Assembly: GCA_934675735.1 (NCBI GenBank)
Contig: CAKURR010000006.1
Span: 56,638 to 120,637, forward strand
Source: an uncultured Clostridia bacterium
GTDB taxonomy: Bacteria; Bacillota; Clostridia; Christensenellales; Aristaeellaceae
Length of the DNA: 64,000 nucleotides
Reading direction: 5' to 3'
Position numbers and translations under genes: made by a program
Shown: one piece after another, positions 35,776 to 43,946 of the stretch
Layout: every line of letters starts with the position of its first letter
Numbering within the stretch: position 1 is the first letter of the stretch
The notes under the pieces: model-generated
The model's input: only the letters and a program-made list of their open reading frames with translations
Databases searched by the model: none
Told to the model about the DNA's origin: nothing

Positions 35776-36368
35776 GTCCGTTCCTCCGCATAGCCGACGG
35801 TTTTCACCACGCGCAGCACCCGCCGCGCGCGCCATTCGTCGGCGCTCAACACAAAGCCGCCCGCGGGCGGCGCGTTCCAGCTGTAATAATCCCGATGCGG
35901 CGCGGCAAAGTGACTCAGCGCCGCCATCTGCGTGCCGCCGTGCGCGACGATGACCAGCCGCTCTTCCCCGCGCGCGAGCGCTTCATCCGTCAGCCGCTCA
36001 AACGCGAGGCAGACCCGCTCGCAGAAGGCCGCCTTGCTTTCCCCGTTCGGGCAGGGGCTTTCGCAGCCCGAATCCAGCCACGCGCAGTAGGCCGCGTCGC
36101 CCTTCATCTCTTCATAGGTGCGCCCCTCGAAATCGCCGAAATCCATTTCCCGCAAATCCGCCGCAACGACCGGCCGCGCGTCGGGAAAGAGGATTTGCGC
36201 CGTCTGCGCCGTTCGGCCAAGCGGGGTGACATACACGGTTTCCGTCTCAAAATCAGCCTTTCGCAGCGCGGCCCTGCCCGCGGGCGACAGCAGCACATCC
36301 GTCGCGCCCTGATAGCGGCGCTGTTCGTTATACGCCGTTTGGCCGTGGCGGAGCAGCACAATCAGCAT
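35772..36368 (-). CDS. cobC: Histidine phosphatase, probable alpha-ribazole phosphatase CobC
   Basis: A phosphoglycerate-mutase-fold phosphatase of 198 residues: LLRHGQTAYNEQRRYQG with the catalytic RHG near residue 8, TPLGRTAQTAQI, the acid segment REMDFGDFEGRTYEEM and VIVAHGGTQMAAL with the second His. By position among cob genes it most likely removes the 5'-phosphate of alpha-ribazole phosphate or adenosylcobalamin phosphate. The start ATG at 36368 overlaps the short CobU-like gene by 7 bp. Confidence 0.88.
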   Translation of the reverse strand: MLIVLLRHGQTAYNEQRRYQGATDVLLSPAGRAALRKADFETETVYVTPLGRTAQTAQILFPDARPVVAADLREMDFGDFEGRTYEEMKGDAAYCAWLDSGCESPCPNGESKAAFCERVCLAFERLTDEALARGEERLVIVAHGGTQMAALSHFAAPHRDYYSWNAPPAGGFVLSADEWRARRVLRVVKTVGYAEERT

Positions 36369-36679
36369 GGCATGTCCCCCTTGAGCACGGTCGGTATGCC
36401 GCAAAACATCTCGATGACCGTGTCCGCGCGCGCGGCCAGCAGGCAGGCCAGCCGACCCGCCGCCTCCCGCGCCCGCCGCTGTTCGGCGTCCATGGGGACG
36501 ATGCCGCCGCCGATTTCCGTCGCCGCCGCCACGTCGTATTCCGCCGCCAGCCTGTCCGCCAGCAGCGCCAAATCATCGGCCCGAGCCGCGAGGTTCTGCA
36601 CGTCGAAAATCTGCCGCCCGCCAAGCCTCTGCGCGAACGTCCGCTTGCCGCTGTACAGCGGCCCCGTGATGAAAATCAT
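36362..36679 (-). CDS. Short CobU-like P-loop protein
   Basis: A protein of only 105 residues against about 180 for CobU. It opens with a P-loop MIFITGPLYSGKRTFAQRLG, then jumps to a CobU C-terminal region: EIGGGIVPMDAEQRRAREAA and ADTVIEMFCGIPTVLKGD, matching the NEVGxGIVP and V-x-G-I-P segments of CobU. The central part, with the histidine that takes the guanylyl group, is missing. It is coupled by ATGA to cobS upstream and overlaps cobC downstream, so it is translated. It may be an accessory subunit or a relic; a full CobU is encoded two genes upstream. Confidence 0.75.
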   Translation of the reverse strand: MIFITGPLYSGKRTFAQRLGGRQIFDVQNLAARADDLALLADRLAAEYDVAAATEIGGGIVPMDAEQRRAREAAGRLACLLAARADTVIEMFCGIPTVLKGDMPC

Positions 36680-37425
36680 CCCATCCACCTTTCCGAAATC
36701 AGCAACGCCGCCAGCATGAAAAGCTCCGCGCGCTGCAAAAACCAGCCCGCCAGATCGCCCGTTATGCCGCCGAACTGCTTTACCGCCACGGCGCGATACC
36801 GCCGCAGCGCCAGGAGCGCCGCGAGCACGAGCAGCCCGCCGCCCAGCAGCGCCATCCCCGCGCCGACACAAGCGCTCACCCCCAGCAGGATGCGCTGCAC
36901 GCGCCGCTTATCCGCCGCCGTAGCGAACGTGTGCGCCAGCCCCGTGTTTTTCGCCATCGGGAACGCCGCAACCGCATAGCCCGACAAGGCCCGCTCGAGC
37001 ACAAGCGCCAGCGTCCAGACCAAACCCATGCGCGGCGTGAAGCACAGACAGGCACAGAGCGCAAAATACAGCACGAAATAGCCGCACAGGCGAATCACCG
37101 CAAACGCGCCGCAGTGCGGGTCTTTGAGAATCGCAAGCTTCTTTTCCCTGTCGCCGTAACTGGAAAGCGCGTCGGAGGTATCCGCAAAGCCGTCCAGATG
37201 AATGCCGCCCGTGACCGCGACGGGAATCAGACAAAACCCCGCCGCCTTGAGCATATCCGGCAGGGGGAGCAGGCCGCAAACGCACCACAGCGCGCCGATG
37301 ACCGCGCCGATGAGCGGGAACGCCGCCATCGCATAGCGCATATTCCGCTCGTTCCAATTAAACTGCGGCACAGGCAGCGCGGAAAACATCGCAAACGCGA
37401 CGCAGACGGTTTCAAGCACGACCAA
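36676..37425 (-). CDS. cobS: Adenosylcobinamide-GDP ribazoletransferase CobS
   Basis: A membrane enzyme joining adenosylcobinamide-GDP and alpha-ribazole in the last step of cobalamin assembly. It has 249 residues and 6-7 hydrophobic segments. The family motif GGIHLDGFADTSDALSSYGDREKKL (split at GIHLDGFADTSDAL) is present, followed by ILKDPHCGAFAV. The likely start is TTG at 37425, with GGGAGG about 8 nt upstream. It overlaps cobU by 14 bp and the short CobU-like gene by ATGA. Confidence 0.95.
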   Translation of the reverse strand: MVVLETVCVAFAMFSALPVPQFNWNERNMRYAMAAFPLIGAVIGALWCVCGLLPLPDMLKAAGFCLIPVAVTGGIHLDGFADTSDALSSYGDREKKLAILKDPHCGAFAVIRLCGYFVLYFALCACLCFTPRMGLVWTLALVLERALSGYAVAAFPMAKNTGLAHTFATAADKRRVQRILLGVSACVGAGMALLGGGLLVLAALLALRRYRAVAVKQFGGITGDLAGWFLQRAELFMLAALLISERWMG

Positions 37426-37945
37426 GCCCGTTTCCTCCCTTCACCCATCGGGGTATGCCGCAGACGACGCGGCAGACGTTTTCCGCCCGCGCCGCCAACG
37501 CATTGTTCACCCTCGCCAGCGCGAGCAGATACGCATCCGTGTCGCCCGCGTAATCCGCGCCGCCGCGGAACACCTCGTTCGACACGATAATCAGATGTTC
37601 ACACCGGGCGTGCAGCCTGTCCGCGCCGCGCAGAACGGCCGAAACCGCGTCTGCCTTCGCACCGTCCGCGTCATACAGCTCGTTGGCGACCAGATTGCCC
37701 ATATCCTCCAGCAGCGCCGTGCCGCGCGCGGGCACGGTCAGCGTTTCCAAATGCAGCGGGCATTCCAGCGTTTCAAACTGCTTTTCCCGCCGCATGGCCC
37801 GATGGCGCGCCACGCGCTTTTCGCTCTCCGCGTCCCAGACATGCATCGTCGCCACATAAAAGCGCGGCAGCCCGCTTTGAACGGCAAGGCGCTCGGCAAA
37901 CGCGCTCTTGCCGCTCGCCGAGCCGCCGACAACCAGCGTCAGCAT
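37412..37945 (-). CDS. cobU: Adenosylcobinamide kinase / guanylyltransferase CobU
   Basis: Phosphorylates adenosylcobinamide and then adds GMP. It has 177 residues with the P-loop VVGGSASGKSAFAERL, the guanylylated-histidine region RVARHRAMRREKQFETLE, LLEDMGNLVANELYD and a C-terminal VVCGIPRWVKGG. The segment that normally reads NEVGxGIVP is altered to NEVFRGGADYAG, a notable departure given that the short neighbour keeps GGGIVP. It overlaps cobT by 7 bp and cobS by 14 bp. Confidence 0.92.
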   Translation of the reverse strand: MLTLVVGGSASGKSAFAERLAVQSGLPRFYVATMHVWDAESEKRVARHRAMRREKQFETLECPLHLETLTVPARGTALLEDMGNLVANELYDADGAKADAVSAVLRGADRLHARCEHLIIVSNEVFRGGADYAGDTDAYLLALARVNNALAARAENVCRVVCGIPRWVKGGNGLGRA

Positions 37946-39003
37946 TGCGGGGTATACGGCGCAATGCCGCCCTCCTCAAACGAGTAGCAGTTTTGATAGA
38001 CGGCCAGCGCCATATCCCACAGCGGGATGGAGGCCACCGCGCCCGTCCCCTCGCCCAGGTGCAAATCCGCCGTGATGAGCGGCCGCTTGCCCAGCGCGTC
38101 GAGCACGAGCTGCGCCGCCGGTTCGGAGGAAACATGGCTGGCGAACACCGCCTTGCCCGCGTTCGGGCAGAGCCGCACCGCGCACAACGCCGCCACGCCG
38201 CTGATGAATCCATCCGCCGCAATCGGCACGCCGTACAGCGCGCCGCCCAGAAACATGCCGCAAAGCCCCGCGATATCCAGCCCGCCCAGTTTGGCGAGCA
38301 CGTCAAGCGGGTCGTCCGCATCGGGGCGATTGACCGCCACGCCGCGCCGAATCGCGTCGATTTTGCGCGCCAGCCCCGCGTCGGAGAGGCCCGCGCCGCG
38401 CCCCGTCATGCTCTCAACGGGCCGACGGAGCAGCACCGCCGCCACAGCGCTGGAGGTCGTCGTGTTGCCGATGCCCATTTCGCCCGTCGCCAGCAGGGTA
38501 AAGCCCTTTTCCCGCCAATCCCGAACGAGCCACATGCCGACCTCAATCGCGTCGATTGTCTGCGCGCGGGTCATTGCCGGGCCTTGGGTGAAATCCGCCG
38601 TGCCGTCGGCAACGCGCCTGTCCGCCACACCGCGAACCTTTTCCCCCGCCATGCCGATATCCACGGGCACAACGTCGCAATGCGCAACATCCGCCATGCA
38701 GCAGACACTCGTGGTGTGCCGCGCGAGATTTTCCGCCACGGCACGCGTCACGCTCGCATCTGTCTGGCTCACGCCCTGCGCCACCACGCCGTTATCCGCA
38801 CAAAGCACGAACACCGCGCGGCGGCTCACGTCGATTTGCGCCCGTCCGGTCAACGCCGCCGCGTCCTCGAGCAGGGTTTCCAGCCTGCCCAGCCCGCCGA
38901 GCGGCTTCGCCAGACTCGCCCAATGCGCGTGCGCCGCCGCGCGCGCCGCCTCATCCGCCGGGGAAATTTGCTCAAGCTGTGCCTTCAGCTGTGTTTCCGT
39001 CAT
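37939..39003 (-). CDS. cobT: Nicotinate-nucleotide-dimethylbenzimidazole phosphoribosyltransferase CobT
   Basis: Makes alpha-ribazole phosphate from a lower-ligand base and nicotinate mononucleotide. It has 354 residues. Signatures are KPLGGLGRLETLLEDAAALTG (split at KPLGGLGRLE), VFVLCADNGVVAQGVSQT, TGEMGIGNTTTSSAV and the late LHLGEGTGAV with the catalytic Glu. It is the first gene of the cobalamin operon. The ATG at 39003 has GGAGGAAAACC upstream, and the promoter at 39040-39068 leaves a leader of only about 30 nt. Confidence 0.96.
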   Translation of the reverse strand: MTETQLKAQLEQISPADEAARAAAHAHWASLAKPLGGLGRLETLLEDAAALTGRAQIDVSRRAVFVLCADNGVVAQGVSQTDASVTRAVAENLARHTTSVCCMADVAHCDVVPVDIGMAGEKVRGVADRRVADGTADFTQGPAMTRAQTIDAIEVGMWLVRDWREKGFTLLATGEMGIGNTTTSSAVAAVLLRRPVESMTGRGAGLSDAGLARKIDAIRRGVAVNRPDADDPLDVLAKLGGLDIAGLCGMFLGGALYGVPIAADGFISGVAALCAVRLCPNAGKAVFASHVSSEPAAQLVLDALGKRPLITADLHLGEGTGAVASIPLWDMALAVYQNCYSFEEGGIAPYTPQC

Positions 39004-39039
39004 GGTTTTCCTCCGTATCAAGCCCCGTTTTTCCCGTCT

Positions 39040-39068
39040 ATTATACGGATTTTGCGCATGTGCGTCAA
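39040..39068 (-). promoter_or_regulatory. Promoter of the cob operon
   Basis: On the minus strand TTGACG (39063-39068), 17 bp, TATAAT (39040-39045). The leader to cobT is too short for a cobalamin riboswitch. Confidence 0.85.
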
Positions 39069-39087
39069 GGCGGCGCGCCCCCGTTTT

Positions 39088-39771
39088 TTACGGCACCATG
39101 TTCAATTCATCCGGATTGAGGTTGTAGCCCACAAAGCTCTCCGGCACTTTGCCAATGATGATGGACTCGGCCACGAGCATGTTGGCGGTCACGTTGGTGG
39201 TCTTTGCGCCCGTCGGGATGACGATTCGGATGCTGGCCGAGAGCTGCAAATAGACCTTGTGGCGCGTCTGGTTGATGCCGCAGGCCTCAAATTCCGTTTC
39301 AAAATCCGTCTGCACCGAACCGACGGGCACGATGGAAATCGGTATGCGCGGCCCGCTGCCCGCAAAGAGCGTCAGCCCCAGCGCCGCGCCGAGCGGTACA
39401 TAGACCTTCTGCGCGCTGACCGCTTCCAGCTTGCGCAGCGCCGCGTCGCCCGCGCGGTCGGCCAGCGCGTTCATGCGCATGGTGTTGGCCGAGAGCAGCG
39501 AGACCTGCCCGCCGTCATCCATCCGCACGTTCATCAGGTCATCGTATTCCACGCCGTCTGCCAGCGCTTCGGTGAGCGCGCCGTTCAGCGCGCGGGTGGC
39601 CATCGCGGCGCTCCTCGCCTCCGCCAGGGAGAAAACCAGCGGCCGAAAGTTTCGGTCAACCAGCAGAAAGGCCGCCGCCAGCGCCAGCGTCAGCAGCAAC
39701 AGCCGCCGCAGCCGTCTGCGCCTGCGTACTCTGGCGGAATATCGTTTGAGCTGCTTTTCGGTCACGCCCAT
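39088..39771 (-). CDS. yunB: Sporulation protein YunB-like
   Basis: A 227-residue protein with a basic cytoplasmic start (RRRRRLRR), one transmembrane helix (about 22-40, LLLLTLALAAAFLLVDRNF) and an extracytoplasmic domain. Family segments include PLVFSLAEARSAAMATRALN, VYVPLGAALGLTLFAGSGPR and GINQTRHKVYLQLSASI, split at INQTRHKVYL. In Bacillus YunB is a sigma-E-controlled mother-cell protein. A weak sigma-E-like -10 (CATATGCT on the minus strand near 39793) lies upstream, but I do not rely on it. Its presence supports a spore-forming ancestry. Confidence 0.88.
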   Translation of the reverse strand: MGVTEKQLKRYSARVRRRRRLRRLLLLTLALAAAFLLVDRNFRPLVFSLAEARSAAMATRALNGALTEALADGVEYDDLMNVRMDDGGQVSLLSANTMRMNALADRAGDAALRKLEAVSAQKVYVPLGAALGLTLFAGSGPRIPISIVPVGSVQTDFETEFEACGINQTRHKVYLQLSASIRIVIPTGAKTTNVTANMLVAESIIIGKVPESFVGYNLNPDELNMVP

Positions 39772-39856
39772 CCCCTCCCCGTGAGCATATGGCGCGCGGC
39801 GGAAAGTGATTCTTCCCCCAAGTTTTTCGGTTTTTGATGCGAAGAACGCTTTTTTG

Positions 39857-39865
39857 TGTTATAAT
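39857..39865 (+). promoter_or_regulatory. Extended -10 promoter of the class A PBP gene
   Basis: TGTTATAAT (39857-39865) is an extended -10 with a consensus hexamer. No strong -35 is at the right distance; TTGATG at 39834-39839 is 20 bp away. Confidence 0.6.
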
Positions 39866-39919
39866 GACATATCGCCCTTTTTCTCGGGCGCTTTTACCCG
39901 TATGGCAAGGAGGAAAAAC

Positions 39920-42616
39920 ATGCCCAATCGCGCCGTTCATCCGCGTGCGCGCTCCATTTTCAAAGCGCGCACCAAAAAGCCGAACTTCGTGCTCAGCGTT
40001 GCCGCGACCACCGTGCGTCTGTCCCTCATCATCGCCTTGTGCGTGGGGCTGGCGCTGCTGGGCGCCGTCATCGGCATCGCCAAGGCGTTTGTCGATACCG
40101 CGCCGACGCTCGATCTCGCCGCACTGGATGCACAGGATAAAACTTCCTTTATATACGACAGCGAAGGGAATCTCATCACCGATTACAAGGGGACGGAGGA
40201 CCGCATCATGGTCTCCATCGACGAGATTCCGGAAATGCTTCAAAACGCCTTCATCGCCGTGGAGGACGCGCGTTTTTACGAGCACAACGGCGTGGATGTC
40301 AAGCGCATCGTCGGCGCGCTGGTCGCCAACTTCACCAGCGGCTCGACGCAGGGCGGCTCGACCATCACCCAGCAGCTCATCAAGCAGACCGTGCTTTCCA
40401 GCGAGCAATCCTACAAGCGCAAGCTGCAGGAGGCATATTTGGCGATGGAGCTGGAAACGCGCTACACGAAAAAACAGATTCTGGAAAGCTATCTGAACAC
40501 CATCTTTCTGGGCGGCAGCTACTACGGCGTGCGCGTGGCGGCCTACGGCTATTTCGGCAAGGAGCTTGACCAGCTGACGCTGCGCGAATGCGCGATGCTG
40601 GCCGGTCTGACCCGAAGCCCGAATTACTACAACCCGCGCAGCAATTTCTACACCCGCAACACCGAAGGCAGCAGCACGCCCGATATCACCAACAACCGTA
40701 CGGATTACGTACTGCGGCAGATGCGCGAAAACGGGCTGATTACCGCCCAGCAGTATAACGCCGCGCTGGATCGTTCCACGGCCAACGTGCTGGAAAAATC
40801 CCCCGCTTCGACGGATATGTACGCCTATCCGCACTACGTCGAATACGCCATCAGCGACGTGGTGGATACTTTCCTCGACCTCAACGGGCTGGAGGATACC
40901 TCCGCGAACCGCTATGCGATGGAAAACAAACTCCGCACGGGTGGATACAGCGTCTATCTCTGCCTCGACACCGAAATTCAGGAAATCGTGGAGGATACGC
41001 TGGCGAACTGGAACGACTATCCCCGTCTGCGCGACCCCTCCGACAAGGTGTATCAATCCCGCAACGCAGACGGCACGTACACCGAAATCGAGCAGCCGCA
41101 GGCCGCCGCGTGCGTGTTTGACTACCGCACGGGCGAGCTGAAAGCCATCGTCGGCGGGCGCTACAAGCCCACCACCCGCAAGACACTCAACCGCGCCAGC
41201 GGCATGACCATGCCCGTCGGCTCTTCCATCAAGCCGCTGACGGTCTACGCGCCCGCAATCGATTTGGGCGCATCCCCCGCGTCGATTGCCTACAATATGC
41301 CCGTGCCGATTTCCGGCTGGAAGGATTCCAGCGGCAAGGATTCGTGGCCCAAGAATTACGGCGGCGGCGGATACAAAGGCCCGCAGAGCTTCCGCAGCGC
41401 GCTGCGCAACAGCTATAACACCGCCGCGGCGCAGATTTTGATGACCTACGTCGGCGTGTCCCGCTCGGTGGAATATCTGCACCTGATGGGTATTCCCGAC
41501 AAAAACATCAACGCCGACCCGTTCGGCCTGGCGCTTGGCTCTTCGGGCATCACGCCCGTGCAGATGGCCGTCGCCTTCGGCACCATCGCCAACAAAGGCG
41601 TCTATCAGCAGCCTCTCTCCTTCTCCCGCATTGTGGACAGCAACGGCAATGTTGTGGTCGATATGCACCAGCAGCAGGACCGCCACCAGGTGTTCAAGCC
41701 CTCGACGGCGTATCTCGTGGTGGATATGCTCAAGGAGGCCGTGCAGAGCGGCACGGGCACCAAAGCGAAGATTTCCTCTCAGGTTGTGGCGGGCAAAACC
41801 GGCACGAACTCGGACAGCAAGGGCGTGTTCTTCGCCGGCATGACGGGCTGGTATTCCGCTTCCGTCTGGATTGGCCACGACAACTACAAGGCGCTCTCTT
41901 CCAAGGCGACGGGCGGCAACGCCGCAGCCCCGCTGTGGCAGGCCTTCATGGAGAAAATCCACAAAACCAAGAATCTCGATTCCCGCGAAATCATCGACGG
42001 CACGCCGAGCGACTACAACCTCGTGCGCGTGACCACATGCGGCGTGAGCGGCCAGCTGGCCACGGACGCATGCTATAACGATGTGAACGGCTACAAGACC
42101 ATCACCGATTACTGGAGCGCGGACAGCGTGCCCACCGCCTATTGCAGCATGCATAAATCCGTCTCCGTCTGCACGGAATCGGGCCTGCTGGCGACGGATT
42201 ACTGCCCGTCCTATGCGGTGGAAAGCCGCGGCATCGTGCTCATCCCGCGCGGCCACCCGCTCTACGATTATATTGATACTTACGGCGACACCATCCGCAA
42301 GTATTTGGGCGAGTTTGCCACGCTCAAGAGCACCAACGATATCGCGAATCACATCTGCCCGATTCATGACGCATACACCGCCGCGCAGCAGCCCTCCGAG
42401 CTGGAAAGCATCGTGAGCGACGCAAGCAGCTTGGTGTATACGGCCTATCAGCTGGTCGGTTCGTCGCCGGACCTCTCCAACGACACCCGTCGGCAGATTA
42501 ACACCGCCATCAGCGCGGTGCAGACGCTGCTCTCCCTCTCCCCGATTGATTATACGTCGCTGGAAGGCGCGGTGAGCAATCTGCGAAGCCAGCTTCAGGC
42601 GGCGGGATTGATGTAA
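39920..42616 (+). CDS. Class A penicillin-binding protein (PBP1A type)
   Basis: A bifunctional peptidoglycan transglycosylase/transpeptidase of 898 residues. A short basic N-terminus precedes a transmembrane helix (about 32-55). The GT51 domain shows AVEDARFYEHNGVD, GGSTITQQLIKQ and the following ELETRYTKKQILESYLN. The transpeptidase domain has SSIKP (about 434, serine nucleophile), RNSYN and GKTGTNSD (about 627). The last ~200 residues are a less conserved tail. AGGAGG precedes the ATG at 39920. It stands alone between its own promoter and terminator, divergent from yunB. Confidence 0.96.
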   Translation: MPNRAVHPRARSIFKARTKKPNFVLSVAATTVRLSLIIALCVGLALLGAVIGIAKAFVDTAPTLDLAALDAQDKTSFIYDSEGNLITDYKGTEDRIMVSIDEIPEMLQNAFIAVEDARFYEHNGVDVKRIVGALVANFTSGSTQGGSTITQQLIKQTVLSSEQSYKRKLQEAYLAMELETRYTKKQILESYLNTIFLGGSYYGVRVAAYGYFGKELDQLTLRECAMLAGLTRSPNYYNPRSNFYTRNTEGSSTPDITNNRTDYVLRQMRENGLITAQQYNAALDRSTANVLEKSPASTDMYAYPHYVEYAISDVVDTFLDLNGLEDTSANRYAMENKLRTGGYSVYLCLDTEIQEIVEDTLANWNDYPRLRDPSDKVYQSRNADGTYTEIEQPQAAACVFDYRTGELKAIVGGRYKPTTRKTLNRASGMTMPVGSSIKPLTVYAPAIDLGASPASIAYNMPVPISGWKDSSGKDSWPKNYGGGGYKGPQSFRSALRNSYNTAAAQILMTYVGVSRSVEYLHLMGIPDKNINADPFGLALGSSGITPVQMAVAFGTIANKGVYQQPLSFSRIVDSNGNVVVDMHQQQDRHQVFKPSTAYLVVDMLKEAVQSGTGTKAKISSQVVAGKTGTNSDSKGVFFAGMTGWYSASVWIGHDNYKALSSKATGGNAAAPLWQAFMEKIHKTKNLDSREIIDGTPSDYNLVRVTTCGVSGQLATDACYNDVNGYKTITDYWSADSVPTAYCSMHKSVSVCTESGLLATDYCPSYAVESRGIVLIPRGHPLYDYIDTYGDTIRKYLGEFATLKSTNDIANHICPIHDAYTAAQQPSELESIVSDASSLVYTAYQLVGSSPDLSNDTRRQINTAISAVQTLLSLSPIDYTSLEGAVSNLRSQLQAAGLM

Positions 42617-42619
42617 CGC

Positions 42620-42664
42620 AAAACCGGGACGATTCATCCGATGCGGATGGTCGTCCCGGTTTTT
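42620..42664 (+). terminator. Terminator of the PBP gene
   Basis: The stem AAACCGGGACGA / TCGTCCCGGTTTT with an inner ATCC/GGAT pairing, ending in a T-run, directly after the stop codon. Confidence 0.9.
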
Positions 42665-42773
42665 GTATTCGTTTCCGTAAATGAGCAAAAAACAAATTCT
42701 GTGCAAAGAACGGACGCGCCTGTTTTAAGTGTGTTCGCCCGCCGGGCTTGTGCAAATTTTCAGATTTGCTTAT

Positions 42774-43637
42774 TTATGATTCGTCTGAAAATTCCCGTTC
42801 GTGCTTTTTGAAAAAGTCGTAATACGTCCGCACGTTTTCAAGTTCCGTCCATCGGCGCACATCCACCGGATTGCTGTCCAAATCGTAAATTTTCGCGCCG
42901 CGCAGGCTGAGCAGAAACGGCGAGTGCGTCGAAATCACGAATTGACAGCGAAAGAACCGCGCGGCGTTTTCGATGTATTCCGTCAGCTCTGTCTGTCTTG
43001 TCGGCGAAAGGCTGTTCTCCGGCTCATCCAGCAGATACAGCGCGTCCTCTTCGATGGCGTTTGTAAACATCTTGAACGCATTTTCGCCGTTGGAATACGT
43101 CCGCACATTCATGCCCAGCTCCTCCCTCGTGTAGCGGGACTGCGTTTTATGCCGCGCGCTGTTGACACGGCGGAGCTGCTCGTAATCCGCCATGGAGGAA
43201 AGCCGGAAACGGCTGCGCTTATTGGCCAGATATTCCTGAAAAATCGCTTCGCGCCCCTTGTCCATGCCGTCGTTAAACGCGCGCGTATCCAGCATCGCGT
43301 CAAACACATCGTCGCTGGCCAGCAGACGGCTGTTACTCGGGATTTCGTTCGCTTCCATGCGGCAGAGCCGCACATAATCCTCAAAAAATTCGGTCTTGTT
43401 AAACCGCGTGTCGCATTTCACGCCCGCGCGCGCCGCGATGACATGCAGCGCCGTCGATTTGCCCGAACCGTTTCCGCCGTACAGCATGGTAATCGGCTCG
43501 AAGTCGATGCGCTCAAAGCGGCGGCGCGAAAGGATTTTGAACGGATAAAACGACGTATAACACGTTCGCTTGACGCCGAGCAAAAAGTCAAACTCCCTAT
43601 CGTCATCCGGAAATTCAAACGATTTCAGATAAACCAT
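42774..43637 (-). CDS. AAA family ATPase (ABC/RecF-like fold)
   Basis: A 287-residue soluble ATPase. Walker A GGNGSGKSTALHV lies near 53, Walker B LYLLDEPENSLSPTRQ near 209 and the switch-His segment VISTHSPFLLSL near 240. The ABC-type signature region is YSNGENAFKMF. Such stand-alone ATPases are widespread in Firmicutes and usually of unknown function; some are parts of defence modules, but no toxin-like or nuclease partner is adjacent. The ATG at 43637 is preceded by GGAGGAG. It diverges from the decayed small gene and has no obvious operon partner. Confidence 0.85.
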   Translation of the reverse strand: MVYLKSFEFPDDDREFDFLLGVKRTCYTSFYPFKILSRRRFERIDFEPITMLYGGNGSGKSTALHVIAARAGVKCDTRFNKTEFFEDYVRLCRMEANEIPSNSRLLASDDVFDAMLDTRAFNDGMDKGREAIFQEYLANKRSRFRLSSMADYEQLRRVNSARHKTQSRYTREELGMNVRTYSNGENAFKMFTNAIEEDALYLLDEPENSLSPTRQTELTEYIENAARFFRCQFVISTHSPFLLSLRGAKIYDLDSNPVDVRRWTELENVRTYYDFFKKHEREFSDES

Positions 43638-43711
43638 ACCGCTCCTCCATGCCTTCCCCGGCATAAAATGCATCCTCCTCCCGCATCCTATTCGCGAAAG
43701 GATGATGCTTC

Positions 43712-43946
43712 ATGGTTCATCAGGATACCGTCGAGCTGCTGCGCAAATGCGACGCGGGCATACAGATGGGCGTGGCCTCCATCGCGGATGTGCTGCCCCA
43801 TGTGCAGAGCGGCACGTTCCGTGCGTTGCCGGAAAAGCCGCTATCTCAACCAATACGAAGCCGCCGACGAGCACGCCAAGGACATCGCCAAGCGGCTGAT
43901 TCATCCGGAGGCACAGCTTTCTGCCGATATCCGCAGCTATCTTTAA
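43712..43946 (+). pseudogene. Decayed small hypothetical protein gene (internal deletion with frameshift)
   Basis: The first ~42 codons, frame of ATG 43712 after GAAAGGATG, read MVHQDTVELLRKCDAGIQMG and continue to FRALPEK. After about 43840 the frame is lost, and the last part in another frame reads RYLNQYEAADEHAKDIAKRL ... to the stop at 43944-43946. These look like the start and end of one clostridial family of about 145 residues that has an N-terminal C-x-x-G-x-x-M-x-x-x-SI motif and a C-terminal segment ending in LxxDIRxxL. The middle ~70 codons are gone. The family identification is from memory. Confidence 0.6.

Noticed and set aside
39004..39087. Possible cobalamin riboswitch upstream of cobT
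   Set aside because: The gap is only about 85 bp and the promoter uses part of it; no B12-box-like segment was seen.
39772..39840. Sigma-E-like promoter for yunB (GAATCAC and CATATGCT on the minus strand)
   Set aside because: Only a partial match at both boxes; expected on functional grounds but not strong enough to list.
42774..43946. Defence island (AAA ATPase next to a small gene)
   Set aside because: The partner is a decayed fragment of an ordinary hypothetical protein, and no nuclease, toxin, reverse transcriptase or integrase is nearby.
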